A stretch of DNA of 64,000 nucleotides from Calvatia gigantea (Eukaryota; Basidiomycota; Agaricomycetes; Agaricales; Lycoperdaceae). The position numbers were made by a program, and so were the translations under genes. How positions within the stretch are numbered: the stretch's first letter is position 1; each line of letters starts with the position of its first letter. The notes under the pieces are model-generated. The model was given only the letters and a program-made list of their open reading frames with translations. It did no database searches and had not been told where the DNA came from. The stretch is taken from the NCBI GenBank assembly GCA_025093985.1, contig JACAAK010000002.1, forward strand, positions 1 through 64,000, written 5' to 3'. This document shows positions 44,420 to 56,900 of this stretch, piece by piece.

Positions 44420-45169
44420 CCAGTATCATTATAATTCTTTGTTCACGATACCTTGTTAATCGTATGTCTCGTAGAGCTGTGAGCGTTCACGTTGAAGTGA
44501 AGCACCTAATTGCCTGGTGTCTGTTTCTCGAGGTGTTTTGAACAAACTCTCACTGCTCCCCATCTATGATAGGGATGGTCGGTATTCTCCCTCTCCACTT
44601 ACGATCCCTCTCCCCCTTTCTATTTCTATTTCCTCAGTAGGTAAGCGAAAGGGGGAAGTCACCAACAGCATACATCAATTTTTATGGGACCACCGACCGA
44701 CCAGAGCAATTCCAGAAATTTTAGGAATCGGCGTCACATGTATACCAACTTGTTCTCGGTGACCAGCATGAACCCCGTTATCAGTTGGGGTCCTGCTATT
44801 GCAGTATAGTCAGGAGCCCTTTCCCCATCCAAGGTCAGAGCTCATCAGCATTCCCTACCGATATTCACCCCACACGTATCCAGTCCGTTTGAGACAACAG
44901 AGAAGAGGAAGGACAAGAGACCCCAAGCTGCCAAAGCTGCCAACTGGTGACCTTATCTATCACACATTCTCTTTGGATAAGAAAAGGAATGTAGAGTATA
45001 AATTACGGATTATAGCCAAAATGAGAGTAAAGACCGAGTAAGTAGAGTGGATACTAAGCCTAGCATCACCGCGTCCATATCCTGCTACTACAGCTAAGGT
45101 CAAATTTTTTTCCTCTAGCCCCTTTTGATTCAAGCGCATTAGGGTTCGTAAATATTCCATGTCTACATT
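44420..45169. other. Intergenic between converging genes
   Basis: This lies between the 3' ends of the AP endonuclease and mannosyltransferase genes. No gene is seen. The mannosyltransferase may extend a little into this stretch. Confidence 0.5.
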
Positions 45170-48053
45170 CAATCTGTTAGCCTGACCCGAGACAGCAGAA
45201 AAGGAGAAAAAAAGAAACGTACCTTACGCCATTGTAGGCCCCAATGATTATTGGCGGGGCCATCGATTCCGAAGGCAACACCTTTGAACCACCAAAAAGT
45301 GCCGATGACGATAAACGCGATGACTCCAAAGGCAGTAGCCTTGGTACGTTGTGACAGATGACGGGCTGAGAATATAAAGTGGTCTAGGACGTGCGCGAGC
45401 ATCAGGATCGAGAAGTATAGAGTCGGAAGCTATGATATTCCTTAGTCGAACACTAGAAGATCAAGAGGAGGGCAACGTACATAGTGATGGATATATGTAA
45501 CACGACCCATAATCAAAAACGGTACTACACACCCACTTGTCAATACACACAAAGGGTGCAGATCATTGGAAGCTTCAAACTCACCGAAATGGAACAACCA
45601 TCCGAAGAATGCGACTTTACCCACATACGTAAAGTGCTCCCACTCCCTCGCGTCCATATCCTGGTACTTCCTCTGCCACCTGAGCATGTACACCACAAAT
45701 GCAAAAAGCCCCACGCCCAAGCTGATCGTGCCTCCCCACCAGATGATAGGCGTGCCGATGAGGTAGTATTTGAGTTGTTGGTCGCCCCATCCGCACATCC
45801 TAAGACCTAAGTGGAGGAGCGGCCAATCGAGAGGTTTGGAAGCGAGGATATCTTCCTTGTCCGGGTCCGGAACAAGTGCGTTGTTCGAAGTCATCATTGC
45901 TAACGTTGAGATGCCAAAAGTCGCGGAGGAACGGGGACCTGTAGTACTTCGTGTCTCCCTTTAGGCACTAAAAAAGACTGTGTAAATAGGCGGAGAAATG
46001 AGTCAAAAGAAAGCACTCACATCGATCGTTAGTATGACTCTCCACGTTCCAATACGTATGCGCGTCCCCCGGATTATTCTCCTTATCACAACTGACCTCC
46101 ACCTGCTTGAAACCCCACTGCGGCAAAACCGCATTCGCAGCCCTCAGGTAACACCCAAGTTGATTATGCCTGAACCTCAACCTGGTCGTCAACGAATGAA
46201 TCCTATCCTCGCCCTTCACCTTCCCGCGATTAATATCATCTACAACCTCCACAAGCCATACATCATGCACATCCCCAACCGTGTCATTCCCATACCCCGA
46301 AACCTCATAATTCTCCTTGGTGATAGGCGCAAGCACGGTATGCGAATGCAAATTCCTGCCAGTGGACGGATGACTCAACCGTACTCGATCCCCGTGCTTC
46401 AAAAACTTCAACTCCCCATTCGGATCGTACGCCGCCTCTCCCCAAGGCGGCAACACAACCCAATCGTTATTGCTATCCTTATAATGATAACACTGTCACC
46501 TGTTGCTGATTCGAGCCGACCGGGTAAGTCTGGACGTGCGAATGTAGAAGTCCACCGCCCCATCCCATATTTTTGAGCGTGATTTTCGAGCCGAATGCGA
46601 CTTCGAGAGGGTTTTGTGAGAAATCGTTGCCGATGAGATTGGCTTGGAAGAGGGAGGACATTTGGGCGTCGCCGGGGCCGGAGTGGTTGAGAACCATGAA
46701 GTGGATTTTGAAGGAGGCCATGAAGACGAGGATGGGGACGATGATGAGACAAAAGACGCGTGCGGCCCAGTGTTTGGCTTGTTCATGCTGCGTATGAGAA
46801 GGTAAGTGAACGTGAAGATGCTGGATAGTATGAAAGGTTACGTACGATCGAGAGTCTAGTGTCGCCGAATTTTTCCCAGAGATCTTCAATTGTGTACGCG
46901 CCCACGAGGGCGGTGACGAATAGGCCGACCATCTTCACACTAGATGGGGTATCATGAACTAGCAGATCATTTGGGTGGTGATCATCATACCTGGTAACAC
47001 AGCCAATTGAGACGCCGGTCAGTAGTGAGCCAGAACCACCAATCGAATGAGAAGGACCTGAGAGTAATGTGAATACGCGTATTAGGAGAAGAGGAGCAGG
47101 AGACGTGCTGGTATTGCTGGTTATGGAATTTTGTAAAACAAAAGACAGTAAGGAAGGTGAAGAAGAGCTAGCATAGCATCGAGCAGTATAAATCGCGAAA
47201 TCGTAAGCCACGCAACATCTAAACATGCACGTCAGGTGAGGAATGGAGGGATAAATGCGACTTGAAGGAATGATAACGCACCACAGAGGACCATAAGCGC
47301 CGTCAGATGACAAGCCCACAAACTCATGCCAAGTTCAACGGCCGTGTACCATCCTAGTGGCACCATAGCCACACCAAACGTCGCCAACATAACCCTCATG
47401 GCAACATAGGGGACCTCATTCGGGTATACCTCCCCACTCTTAAACTCGAAGTTGCCATCATAGCCTGCCAGCAGGCCAGCCAGTCCGACAAGCATTTTCC
47501 CGAGAGGCGGGTGGACATCAAAGTAAAACTCGCGTTTTAGATAGTGGGAGCCGAATTTTCCAAAATGAGCTTCATCCCAGACGACGAGGTTGGATGCGCC
47601 GATTTTGTGGAAGCGGGTCCAACAAGAAAGGAGGGTGTAGATGATGGGGGGGATGTGTTCTAGGTTTTGCATTAGAAATTCGCGCTGCAGGAGGGCTGTA
47701 AGTATTGAACCTAGAGGAGGTACAAAGGTACATACGATAGAGGTTGGAGGTGGGGGAGGGGGCTGAGGCATGCGCCCGCTGCTGATGTAGGGCTTAACGT
47801 TCCTGTTGACCTTGTTGTAGACGTCCTTTCCCTCGTCGTCATCATAGTATCCGTGTCCCTTGCCATTGGTAAAGTCGTCGTGGTGCAGAACGGGTGCTCT
47901 AAATCGCCTGCGGGCGGTTTCCTCAGCCATAGAGGAGTTGTAGAGGGGAAGTTGTTCCTCTGGGATGGATGAAGGGTAGGTTATGTGTTCGTAGTCAGAG
48001 TCTGATGAATGTGAAAGTGTGCCAAAGTCGACAGCGACTGCAGAGGGCCGCAT
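45170..48053 (-). CDS. PMT2: Dolichyl-phosphate-mannose-protein mannosyltransferase, PMT2 type
   Basis: This ER membrane enzyme starts protein O-mannosylation by moving mannose from dolichyl-phosphate to Ser/Thr. The start is [20 protein letters not shown] at 48053. The N-terminal region is cytosolic and proline-rich. The luminal catalytic motif reads [20 protein letters not shown], then [20 protein letters not shown]. Central MIR-repeat region features are [60 protein letters not shown] and [12 protein letters not shown]. The C-terminal helices are [40 protein letters not shown] and [19 protein letters not shown]. About ten exons are needed; those I joined keep frame. The last exon after HWGLQWRK is uncertain, so the 3' end is approximate. 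Confidence 0.88.
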
Positions 48054-49246
48054 TCACAAGATGGCGGAGAGTTTCAGGACGGAGAACGGGAACATATGTT
48101 TTGACGGAATAACGAGGCACATGATCACTTTGCCACGTCGATGAAACCATCAATCATTTAAATCACTGATTCATAGCCTTCGCAAAAAAGGTCTATTACA
48201 ACATTCCTACCCTCGTATTCACTACTTTGGTATCGTTGATACCGTATAGACAACTTCTAGATCTGTACACATCGTACAGAAGAAGCCACGCCCTGTATCA
48301 TTACCGCCAAGCATCCATACTGTGTGGTTCTAGCGTCTAGCAAGACGATACCGCGGCGGCCCAGGTACATATTTTTCGAGACCCTCCGCGTTTGGTTAGG
48401 CTACAATAACATCGGTGAAAGTCATATCGACTACTGGTAGTAGGGCTCGGTGTTTGTTCGCTCTTCCTGCATCCCCCCACAAAAGCTGTTTGTTGGAGAA
48501 ACTACCACTAGATGATCCGACTGCTGTTGCCAAATATATACGGATGACATTCGTCCGCTTTTCGACCGCGAGGCCAGTGAGGTCGCGTTCTGGGGCCGGC
48601 GAGCATTGTGCAAATAAACAGCACCCCCCTACGATACAACACGCAAAACCCAAAAGAAAAACCAGGGTTCACTACAAGTCTCACTTGCCGCCCAGAGCTG
48701 AATAATTATCCAGCCTTCGAAACGTACTCAGTGTCAACTTGGGGTTCCACACCCTACACTCGACACCGCAATTACCATCTTCTCTGTGTGGCAATCCATA
48801 AAAATTCCTTTTTCCTCTTGCGTATAATAGATCATTCAGGTAGGAAGCCCCTCCATGATTACCACCCGTCCACCGGCTGCTGTGACGAAGATCCCTTAAC
48901 TGTTAGTGAGGTCCGACTCTGATACTTGAGCCTTCTTTTTGGTTGCCACTAGCACTATTTACTGTGTCAATCACAAGTATCACGCCCGCCTCGCGGAATT
49001 CTATGACCTCCTCTATGACTGGTGCCTATAAACTGTAAATGAGGTGTGGAAATGAGCTCCGAGGCCAGAATTATGGGCCGGACATTTCCACAAACCCAAA
49101 GACAAATGGCTCGGGCTTTTCTTTATGAGAAAAGATGCTACATCCCACCTCGTCTGAGCGGTGATGGACAAACGGGGGAAGAAGGAAAGCATATTGGTTC
49201 ATCAAGGCACACAGATTGGGAATACTTGTACACAATACTTCAGGCT
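48054..49246. other. Intergenic, no gene recognised
   Basis: This contains the PMT2 promoter side and short unrelated frames. No recognisable coding region is seen. Confidence 0.5.
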
Positions 49247-50305
49247 TTAGTACGGGTATGACATATACCAGTAATTCTGCTGTTCTCCACTTATGTGACA
49301 AAGTATCGCCCTCCTCTCTCCAGGTGTACTCCCAAAAATTAGAGCCTCCGCCTCGGGCGAATAATGCTGGCCTGACTCCAGCCACTCCATGAACTGCTTG
49401 GTAGCAGTGGACGAATTCAGATGCTAGAGATTCCAATCGATTAGTGGTAATATTTGGCGTATACCGAAGGTCCGCACCGTGGGGGCAATGGCGGCCAGGG
49501 TGGCCCCACCTCCCCTGGAGCCCAAGTGGGCGATCCTGAGGTCTCGCAACCGAATCACATTGACTAACCCTCTACCCCGTAGTTCTTCGGGGAAGCCCTA
49601 GAATCGGAGCTATTAGTCAAAGGCCAGTCCCAAGTTCTGAAGCTGTGACAAACGTACCTCCCAAAGGCGGAACAACCAGCTTACGAATTTTGGCACCCAG
49701 GACACATCGCCGTCAAACAGGTCAGCATTGTTGACTTGACTTAGAAGATCCAGGCACTCAGACCGATCCTCTTGGCACACAAACGGTCCCCTCCCCCGCT
49801 GCGTCTTCAGCTCGCCGGTTACGCCATAGCGCAACGCAGCCCTTACGTCGAGCCTAAGCATCAGGAGGATCTCTTCATTTACCCTTTCTAAGGGTTCGGA
49901 AATGACCCTGTCATCCCAAGTCTCGATGTAGAACCTGGAAAGGCGACGAACGAGGTCGTCACACGATTCAGCAACATCGATACAAAAGGATTTAGACCTG
50001 GTCGAGTCCGTTAAGTAGTCAATAAAAGAAGCGTCGCGAAAGGAGATCCCAGATAGGTGTGCACGTTTCGGACGTGGTATTTTGAGCACAGAGCGGAGCT
50101 TGTCGAGAGATTTGTAAATGGTACTTTGTTCGAGGTCGAAGATGAGAGATGCTGCCATGATGCTGGTAGATCGGAACAAGCCGGTCTGTGCGCAGAGTAC
50201 AAATCCAAGAATCTTTTTGGTGGTAGGCCACGACGTAGGTGGAATGGATGCAAGGATACGAGTGTATCGTGCATCACGAGCAGCAAGACGGTCGCGATTG
50301 GTCAC
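49247..50305 (-). pseudogene. STAND NTPase (NLR-like) relic 4, 3' end still spliceable
   Basis: This is a C-terminal piece of the same family as relics 2 and 3. TRILASIPPTSWPTTKKILG, KRAHLSGISFRDASFIDYLT and ECLDLLSQVNNADLF occur in one frame. A clean intron follows (LWE, then GFPEELRGRGLVNVIRLRDL), then a second (donor GTGCGG, acceptor CTCTAG). These lead to ATKQFMEWLESGQ and ALIFGSTPGERRAILCHISG, with a stop at 49247. No lesion is seen in these three exons. Upstream of 50305 the NACHT domain is absent and the frame is lost, so it is a 5'-truncated copy. It could be expressed from a nearby promoter as a short protein. In the other frame a 121-codon open frame (49071-49436) is a shadow. Confidence 0.72.
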
Positions 50306-51934
50306 TACAACGCGGAGTGATCGATGGCGGATATCGCGCCGATTAAGATAGAGATTGGTTCTATGAGCTGATCACAGCGATGAGGTCTAAACTGTGCAGC
50401 TTACCAGGGGTGGAGGTGTCACGATCTCCTTCTTTAAAAGTGGGCATTAAAGTCATTTCAATAAGCAGGAAAATGCAACAGAACAACCCACGGCAGAATT
50501 GAAATTGCGCCCACCGTTGACGGAATATCCGTTCGAAGAAAGCCTTCACCATCACTAAGTTTGAATGGGAGTACAACTGTGCGACAAGGGTGTTTCAGGG
50601 AGGGGCAAATGAAACAGCTGTGGGTGGAAAGGGAAGCTGTGGGTGGAAGGGAAGCATGCTTTCGATAGGATTGCCCGAGCGTTAGGACTTTGCCGCAGGG
50701 TTCTGTTCCTTTATCACCAGATGAGCCTCGCATCGCACTAATTCGAACAAGGCGCTAAGAGAATCCAAATGTGGATGTAATGTTCTTCCGTTATCCCTCC
50801 GTCAAGTATAAAGCGATGAGTCGGTACCCCATAAACTTTGGCCCAAATCTCCACGGGGAGGGGCTTTTGCTGCTATCTGGCTGTTCCAGGCTTTGCGAAC
50901 TCTAAGTTTAGACCTGGGCGGCCTCAAACTTACCCCAGTGATCCAGGAACGCAAACGCAAAGAGTCTGGTTTTGTGGGCCTCCCCAGAACCGTGAGTAAG
51001 TCACAAGCAAAAATTACCTCTGCTTACACCAGACGCAGACCACCGAGAATCGGATATTTAATTTGCGTCTCCGACGTCTCATAGTTTCTCAAGATCACTC
51101 GGAGCGGTCTTGTCCCCCACGTCTTAATGAGGTCCATATTGGCCATGATTACGGCGGCCTTCCATTTATGATGATGGAACGCACCACCCACGTAACTCGG
51201 CTATGGCTGCGGTGCCAGCCTTTCCACGCCCAACGTCACCCCACGCTCACCCCACAGGCGACCTCAAAATTAGAAAACCTTGTGCCGCGTGAACATCATG
51301 AACATCAGTCATCTGTTTCTCGGCACCACTTGTCGGCCTTACACGCTTTTGTCGTTGTGCAACTTTCTTTTTGGACCCCGCATTATACGCCTGCTATACA
51401 AGAAACAACCTGGAAGGGCTTGTGTTTGCTACCACTTACCAACTGTATCCTAGGCTCTTCAGTTATTCTTTGGAACTCTCTCAATGCTTCTTGGGAAGAA
51501 GCGAAAATATCGTGGGGTATGGCATTGGTATATAAATTTAGACTTTTTCACATCAGGCGCCAGACTTTATTTTGTGGGGACACCACAGACTCAAGTTTCC
51601 AGACCTCACCGGCTTGGCTGATTCAGCCACACAAAGAAAAAAGTGGGCTCATCATCTCCGTTTCTCTCCGTTTCTCTCCTTCGACCCTGACTATCGGAAG
51701 GTCTACTCGACAATCACTCGTTGATTTCGCATTAGAACTGCTTCCTAGTTCCCTCAGGGTGCCGGTTATCAACAGTCGGTTCATGACGTAGAGACTTATC
51801 TCCTAGTTTGTAACCGTTCGGCGAAAGGTCCCAGGCTATAATCTGTTCGTCCTTGGGTCGGATAAATACTTGAACGACTGGCATGGATTCTAACGAGTAC
51901 GTTTCTCCTCAGAGGGGTCAAAGTCTTAACAAAG
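50306..51934. other. Intergenic; one long open frame of doubtful status
   Basis: This contains a 242-codon plus-strand frame (51063-51791) with no recognisable domain and irregular composition, probably chance. An approximate 18-bp tandem repeat (GCTGTGGGTGGAAGGGAA) occurs at about 50617-50653. The 3' part is the promoter region of the first MFS gene. Confidence 0.4.
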
Positions 51935-53959
51935 ATGCTGAACGAGGAAACTCCATCCATCTCCTCATCTTCCTCGTCTCATACTAGGGGCACCATCCAG
52001 ACTCCAATAGGATCCCATGGCGCCACTAATGAATTCCCTCCAAGCTCAAAAGAGGCCTCACAAACACCCGACATCTTGCGCACTGATTCCAGGAGTGGCA
52101 AAGAACGTGACGTTTTGAAGAAGGAGGAAGGCTTCCCGGATGGCGGACTGAGGGCTTGGCTTGTTGTTTTTGGCGTACGTTCACCCTTGGTTTCTACCAT
52201 GCGACTTTCATTATTGAAAATCAAACTTACCCAGGGTATGTGTGTTTGTTTCACTACGTGAGTTTTCACCCAGTCAAGCACTAGCAGCTTGTCCTTATGA
52301 AAACGCTTGTAATCAGTTTTGGTTATGTAAATTCCTGGGGCGTGCGTCTGTTGCCTTCAAATTTCGTCGTTGCGTCCAGCTTATCCGCACAACAGATCTT
52401 TCAGGCGTACTACCAGGAGACAATCCTCAGACAATATTCTCCTTCAACAATGTAAATATCCTCCTCTCCCGTTTTGTTATCATAGCTCACTCCGTTCCGT
52501 CCAGCGCATGGATAGGTTCAATACAGGTAAGTATGCTCTATTCCCCCTCTTTTAGCTTACTTGTCTCATGAATCATAACTCTAGTATGCCCTAATATTCT
52601 TTCCGGGCCTCATCGTTGGCCGCCTCTTCGACCTAGGCTATTTTCGTGTTGTTTTCCTTTTCTCTTGTTCCCTCCTGGTAGTCGCAACGTTCCTCGTCGC
52701 ACAATGTACACAATACTGGCAACTGGTCCTGTGCCAAGGCGTCGCTACTGGGGTATGCTCATACCTAAATCCCACTGTCATTCCCCGTTCCATTGATAAG
52801 AAGAGACGCAATTCAGATCGCATGTGGTGGACTTTTTGGACCCTGTAATGCGATTGTCTCGCATTGGTTCAAGCGAAAGCGAGGGCGTGCGTTGGGTTAC
52901 ATGGCCATTGGGTCGTCTGTCGGTGGAACAGTTCTTCCCATTGCTGCGAGGAACTTGATTCCTCAAGTCGGGTACCGACCCTATCTCCCCCTAAGCCCGG
53001 CCGTGGCGTATTAAAGGTTATCCTTAGGTTTCCATGGACTATGAGGATCATAGCTTTCATCCTTCTCGTCATTCTTGGAATATCCAATTTGGTTTGTCTG
53101 CGCTTGTCCATGCTGATGCAAATGTTGAAGGATCATATCTACAGACAATGAGACCAAGATTGCCCCCGGTTAATGTCAAAGGGGGCCTGCTTAACCCTGC
53201 TGCCTTTAAATCGGCTCCATATACAATTTATTGTATATCCTCTTTCGCAAACTTTTTGGGCCTCTACACACGTTCGTTCACTTTTCATATTTCTGTACCA
53301 ATCCAAACTTACACCCACCGTTGCAAACTTTACCCGCATAGTATTGACGTATGTTAACGTGAGCGCAACACAACTGGGCAGCACATCCGAACTCGCATTC
53401 TACTTCGTCCCCTTTGCCAACGCAAGCTCATTTTTTGGTCGATGGGCTGCAGGAATTCTCGCAGATTACATTGGCAGGCCTTCCCCGTGCTCAAATATCT
53501 AATGTATCAGCTGATCCCGTTCACAGGCCCAATGAACGTAACGATCCCACTTACCCTTTTTGCCGGAGTGCTCACCTACGCGTGGCCTTTCACACACTCC
53601 ACCGCTTCCCTAGTCGTCGTCACCCTGCTCTATGGATTCTGTTCCGGTGCATATGTCTCCCTTATGGCCAACCCTATCATGAATTTTGGCGGTGAAGGAG
53701 ATGCGGGGCGGAGGATTGGGATGTTTATGAGCATCACTGCGATAGGCGCCCTCGCTGGTCCGCCAATTTCGGGTGCCATCAACGCGAGGACAAGAGGTTT
53801 TGAGGATGTAGGATTGTATGCTGGTGCGTGTGTTCCTTTTGTGACATCGCTCAAGGATAGGTGTTGACGTATTTTACAGGGAGTGCTGTTGTGGTTGGAG
53901 TGTCATGCATGGTAATTGTTAGATATCTTGCACTCGGCCGGTGGACTGGGGTAATATGA
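51935..53959 (+). CDS. MFS monocarboxylate-type (MCH-like) transporter 1
   Basis: This is a major-facilitator transporter of the fungal monocarboxylate/riboflavin (MCH) class, with 12 predicted helices in the plasma membrane; the substrate is unknown. The start is MLNEETPSISSSSSSHTRG, a Ser-rich cytosolic tail, followed by FPDGGLRAWLVVFGG, the entry to helix 1. Diagnostic segments include FGYVNSWG, AYYQETILRQYSPSTI, AWIGSIQ, FFPGLIVGRLFDLGYF, HWFKRKRGRALGYMAIGSSV, GGTVLPIAARNLIPQVG, VKGGLLNPAAFKSAPYT, FGRWAAGILADYIG, LYGFCSGAYVSLMANPIMNF and the RRIGMFMSI...GPPISGAI region. About eleven exons join in frame. One intron (53474-53526) has a GC-AG border. The stop is at 53959. I see no lesion, so this is the best preserved of three paralogues. 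Confidence 0.88.
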
Positions 53960-56900
53960 GCCTGGCGGTGAATGAAACCCACATGGTTTAGGGTTGGTAC
54001 TATTTTTCCTGTGAATGTGGTACATAGTTATTTGGTTTCTAGAAAAAAAGATACAGAAAAACTTACGCACGAGTCCTGCGCTACGGAGAGTGTGAAATTG
54101 AGCTTGGAACAGTGAATGAAGTTCAAACCCTGCGCTAGGGCGTTATTTTCCGACCAGTATCGACTTGAATTTCTCAAGAAGCATATAAGAGAAATATCCG
54201 GAGTTATTACTTTACTACAAATGGATAGATATGTGAAATTAGCAAATGATTCAGTCTGAAGGCGTCGATGTCGAAGGGGTTTATTCGGCCCGCGGCAAGC
54301 ACGACACATAATGTAGTGGTACAAGTCAGAAGTTCGCCTACCAACATGACGTACAACCTTGTGCTCAGCATGTGGATCATCGGCTCTAGGCCAGCGCGGC
54401 TGGCCGTAGCATGAGGAGTTCCGTCGAAAGAGGTGGTTCTCTAAGACTGTATCATGGTGTTTGTGTCTGCTCCCCTGTATTGTATAACTTCCCGTCGGTG
54501 CGTATTTCCATGCATTAAATTCATCGATTCCTTCAATCCAATCGGCTCGGTGTTAGGGTGAGGCTCGTTTGTCCCCCCAAACCCGCGGGAAAAGATTCTG
54601 AGAGCACCTGAAAATTTTCCAGGAATAGGCTCTTTCCTGGGCCGGCAGTCTTTTTTGCTCCCGAAGCCCCCGGAGTAGGCAACCTGGTACGTACTTATTC
54701 GGTGGTATTATGGGAATGCGCGAGGCCGCCCTTGATATTGATGGTGCGACTGCAATTACGAGACGTAGGTATGAGATGAGTGGAACTAGTTGGAACCTGA
54801 CAGTTGGCAACACTCTGCCTGAATAGCTCAGGATCTGATACGCGACAAAATTGTAAGGGTGTCGATTTCGGCCACCCTCCAGGCGAGGCCTTTTTAGCGT
54901 CCATGCACACCGAAACAATCGGCTTGCGATACCGAAGCCTAGTGTTTCACTCGCGAGCACAGATTCATTGTGGCCTCCTGCCTCAGCAGAAACGTACACT
55001 CTCGATAGACTGAAGCACTCGTAGATCATATTGGCGCCTCTTGAGCGCCTGCGTTGCCAATCGGCATGGCCGGACACTGATTTCCGAGAGCTTGCAAGGG
55101 CTTTGAGGGCCTCAGCAGTCCCAGTGAGATTCCTATGCCAACCCTAATTTTGCTCATTTAGCGGCCTGCCCCAAACCAATCAAGCAACACCCGAAGAGAC
55201 TTAGCAACGCTGATAAGCATCACGGCCGTAGCTGCGGGCGCCTTCTTCCCGTCCGCTGTAACTGTATGGGGTCCCGAAGCTCGAGGTCGTTGCTGGGTCT
55301 TTTACAACACAGTCCGCCCAGTCATTCTAACGCCTTCCCACGATATCGATAACCATCTTGTCTAATAGTGTGGGTAAATTGTCTACCACAAATGGTGCTC
55401 GCAAGTCCATAGATCACGTCACCGGGTAGAGGCGTCCATCGTTAATAATCCCATATCAATCAAACGTATTTTCAAATTAATGTCAAGAGATGCATACTCA
55501 CCCACGGCGCCATCTCACGAAATCATGATTGCCTAAGACGCGGAACAATGATCGCATGACAGGGTCGGTTGTGTTCCGCTGGTTCGCGGAACGCCACCGA
55601 AATTAATCCCACTCAAGTAATCGGGTTCCCTTTCTGCCGCACGCTGTCGAGCACCGCCTCTGGAGGCACTCTATGGAAACCCAACTTCGCAGTGTCTGGT
55701 TCAGAGGTCCAAAAAAACTGGGATTACTTTGTCAGCCCTAAGCTGAGCATGGACAAGGCTGCTTCGGAGGCTCTCACTATCCTCCAATCTTTAAAGGGCG
55801 CGGCCGTCGGCAAGTTCGGGCTTCTCATCAGCTATGTGGTGCAAGGGCGCTCCGCGCTTGGAGCTCGCTATACTGGAAGGCCTTGGCACTGTTCGGCGAT
55901 TTTAAGCTCAGCGTTTCAAGTCAGTTCAGGTTGGAAAAGGCATGATGCCTTACTCCGAGTAAGTAGATCGTTCGCTCAATAGTATCCATAAAAAACTGTA
56001 CGTAGCCTTTCGGGCAGAACCTGCTTCTTTCATCTTCGCCTTCCACGGAGTGGAACGACCATGCGCAATAACTCTACCACGAGCTTATAAATGATACAAG
56101 CGCACAATCAGCCCTTATGGTTTTTGCGATAGATGAATGAGTAAGAGCGAGCCCAGAAATTCGCTATTCATTGGGTTGAGGACACCGGTAACTTTGAAAA
56201 CTACAACTTCCACATTTGAATAATTCCACGATTTTCGGAACCCGCCTTTCCAGCATTTCCCTGCAGTGCTCCATGGCGACCCCTTCCTACCCATGGAGCA
56301 GGGGAAGGTGTTGTGTGCGATTGATTTGATGGAGGACCTTTGTATTGATGGGTCAAGTCAAGTCATGACATGTTATCAATGCATCAGGCAAGCGCAAAGG
56401 AGAATTTGAATGGCTAAGTTCTCCATTGATTATCCCAAATGGCAGTGAGTACAACCATTACTACCTTTCCCTAGAGGTTCCAAGCCGGCAGGTTTATGAA
56501 AACATGTACATGGAGGGACGATAAAACTCGCGATAAATATCTGGACGGGCCACGTTATCAGAGACACGCGAGCGGTCAGTGGAACAATCGGCTTTGTAAT
56601 CATCCCGAAATTGGAAGAGCAGAAGTTGCGAGAAGTTCTTGTGGCAGATGTTCTTTCCTCCTTGATAAGGGTCCAATTGGGGAAAGTTCCTGGAAGAAGC
56701 TGTTTCAAAGTACTCAGGTTAGTGCAGGGGTTCAGCTCGCAGGGTATCGCAGCATGTGCCCCCACAAACTCTAGACGAGATGAGTAGTTCCTATTACCAT
56801 ATGGTCCAACCCTTCTGCCCACTAACGCTTTCCGCCCCGTCGCCATTGGCAGACGGGTAAGTGAACCTCGGTGAACAGACGATGTCAGGCGTCATGCATG

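Noticed and set aside
45998..46576. 192-codon plus-strand frame
   Set aside because: Antisense shadow of the MIR-domain exon of the mannosyltransferase gene.
49071..49436. 121-codon minus-strand open frame
   Set aside because: It overlaps the last exon of NLR relic 4 in a different frame; the family motif is in the other frame.
50617..50653. Two-copy 18-bp tandem repeat
   Set aside because: Too short and simple to call a functional repeat or array; no CRISPR-like spacing.
51063..51791. 242-codon plus-strand open frame
   Set aside because: No domain, erratic composition and no exon context; likely a chance frame upstream of transporter 1.
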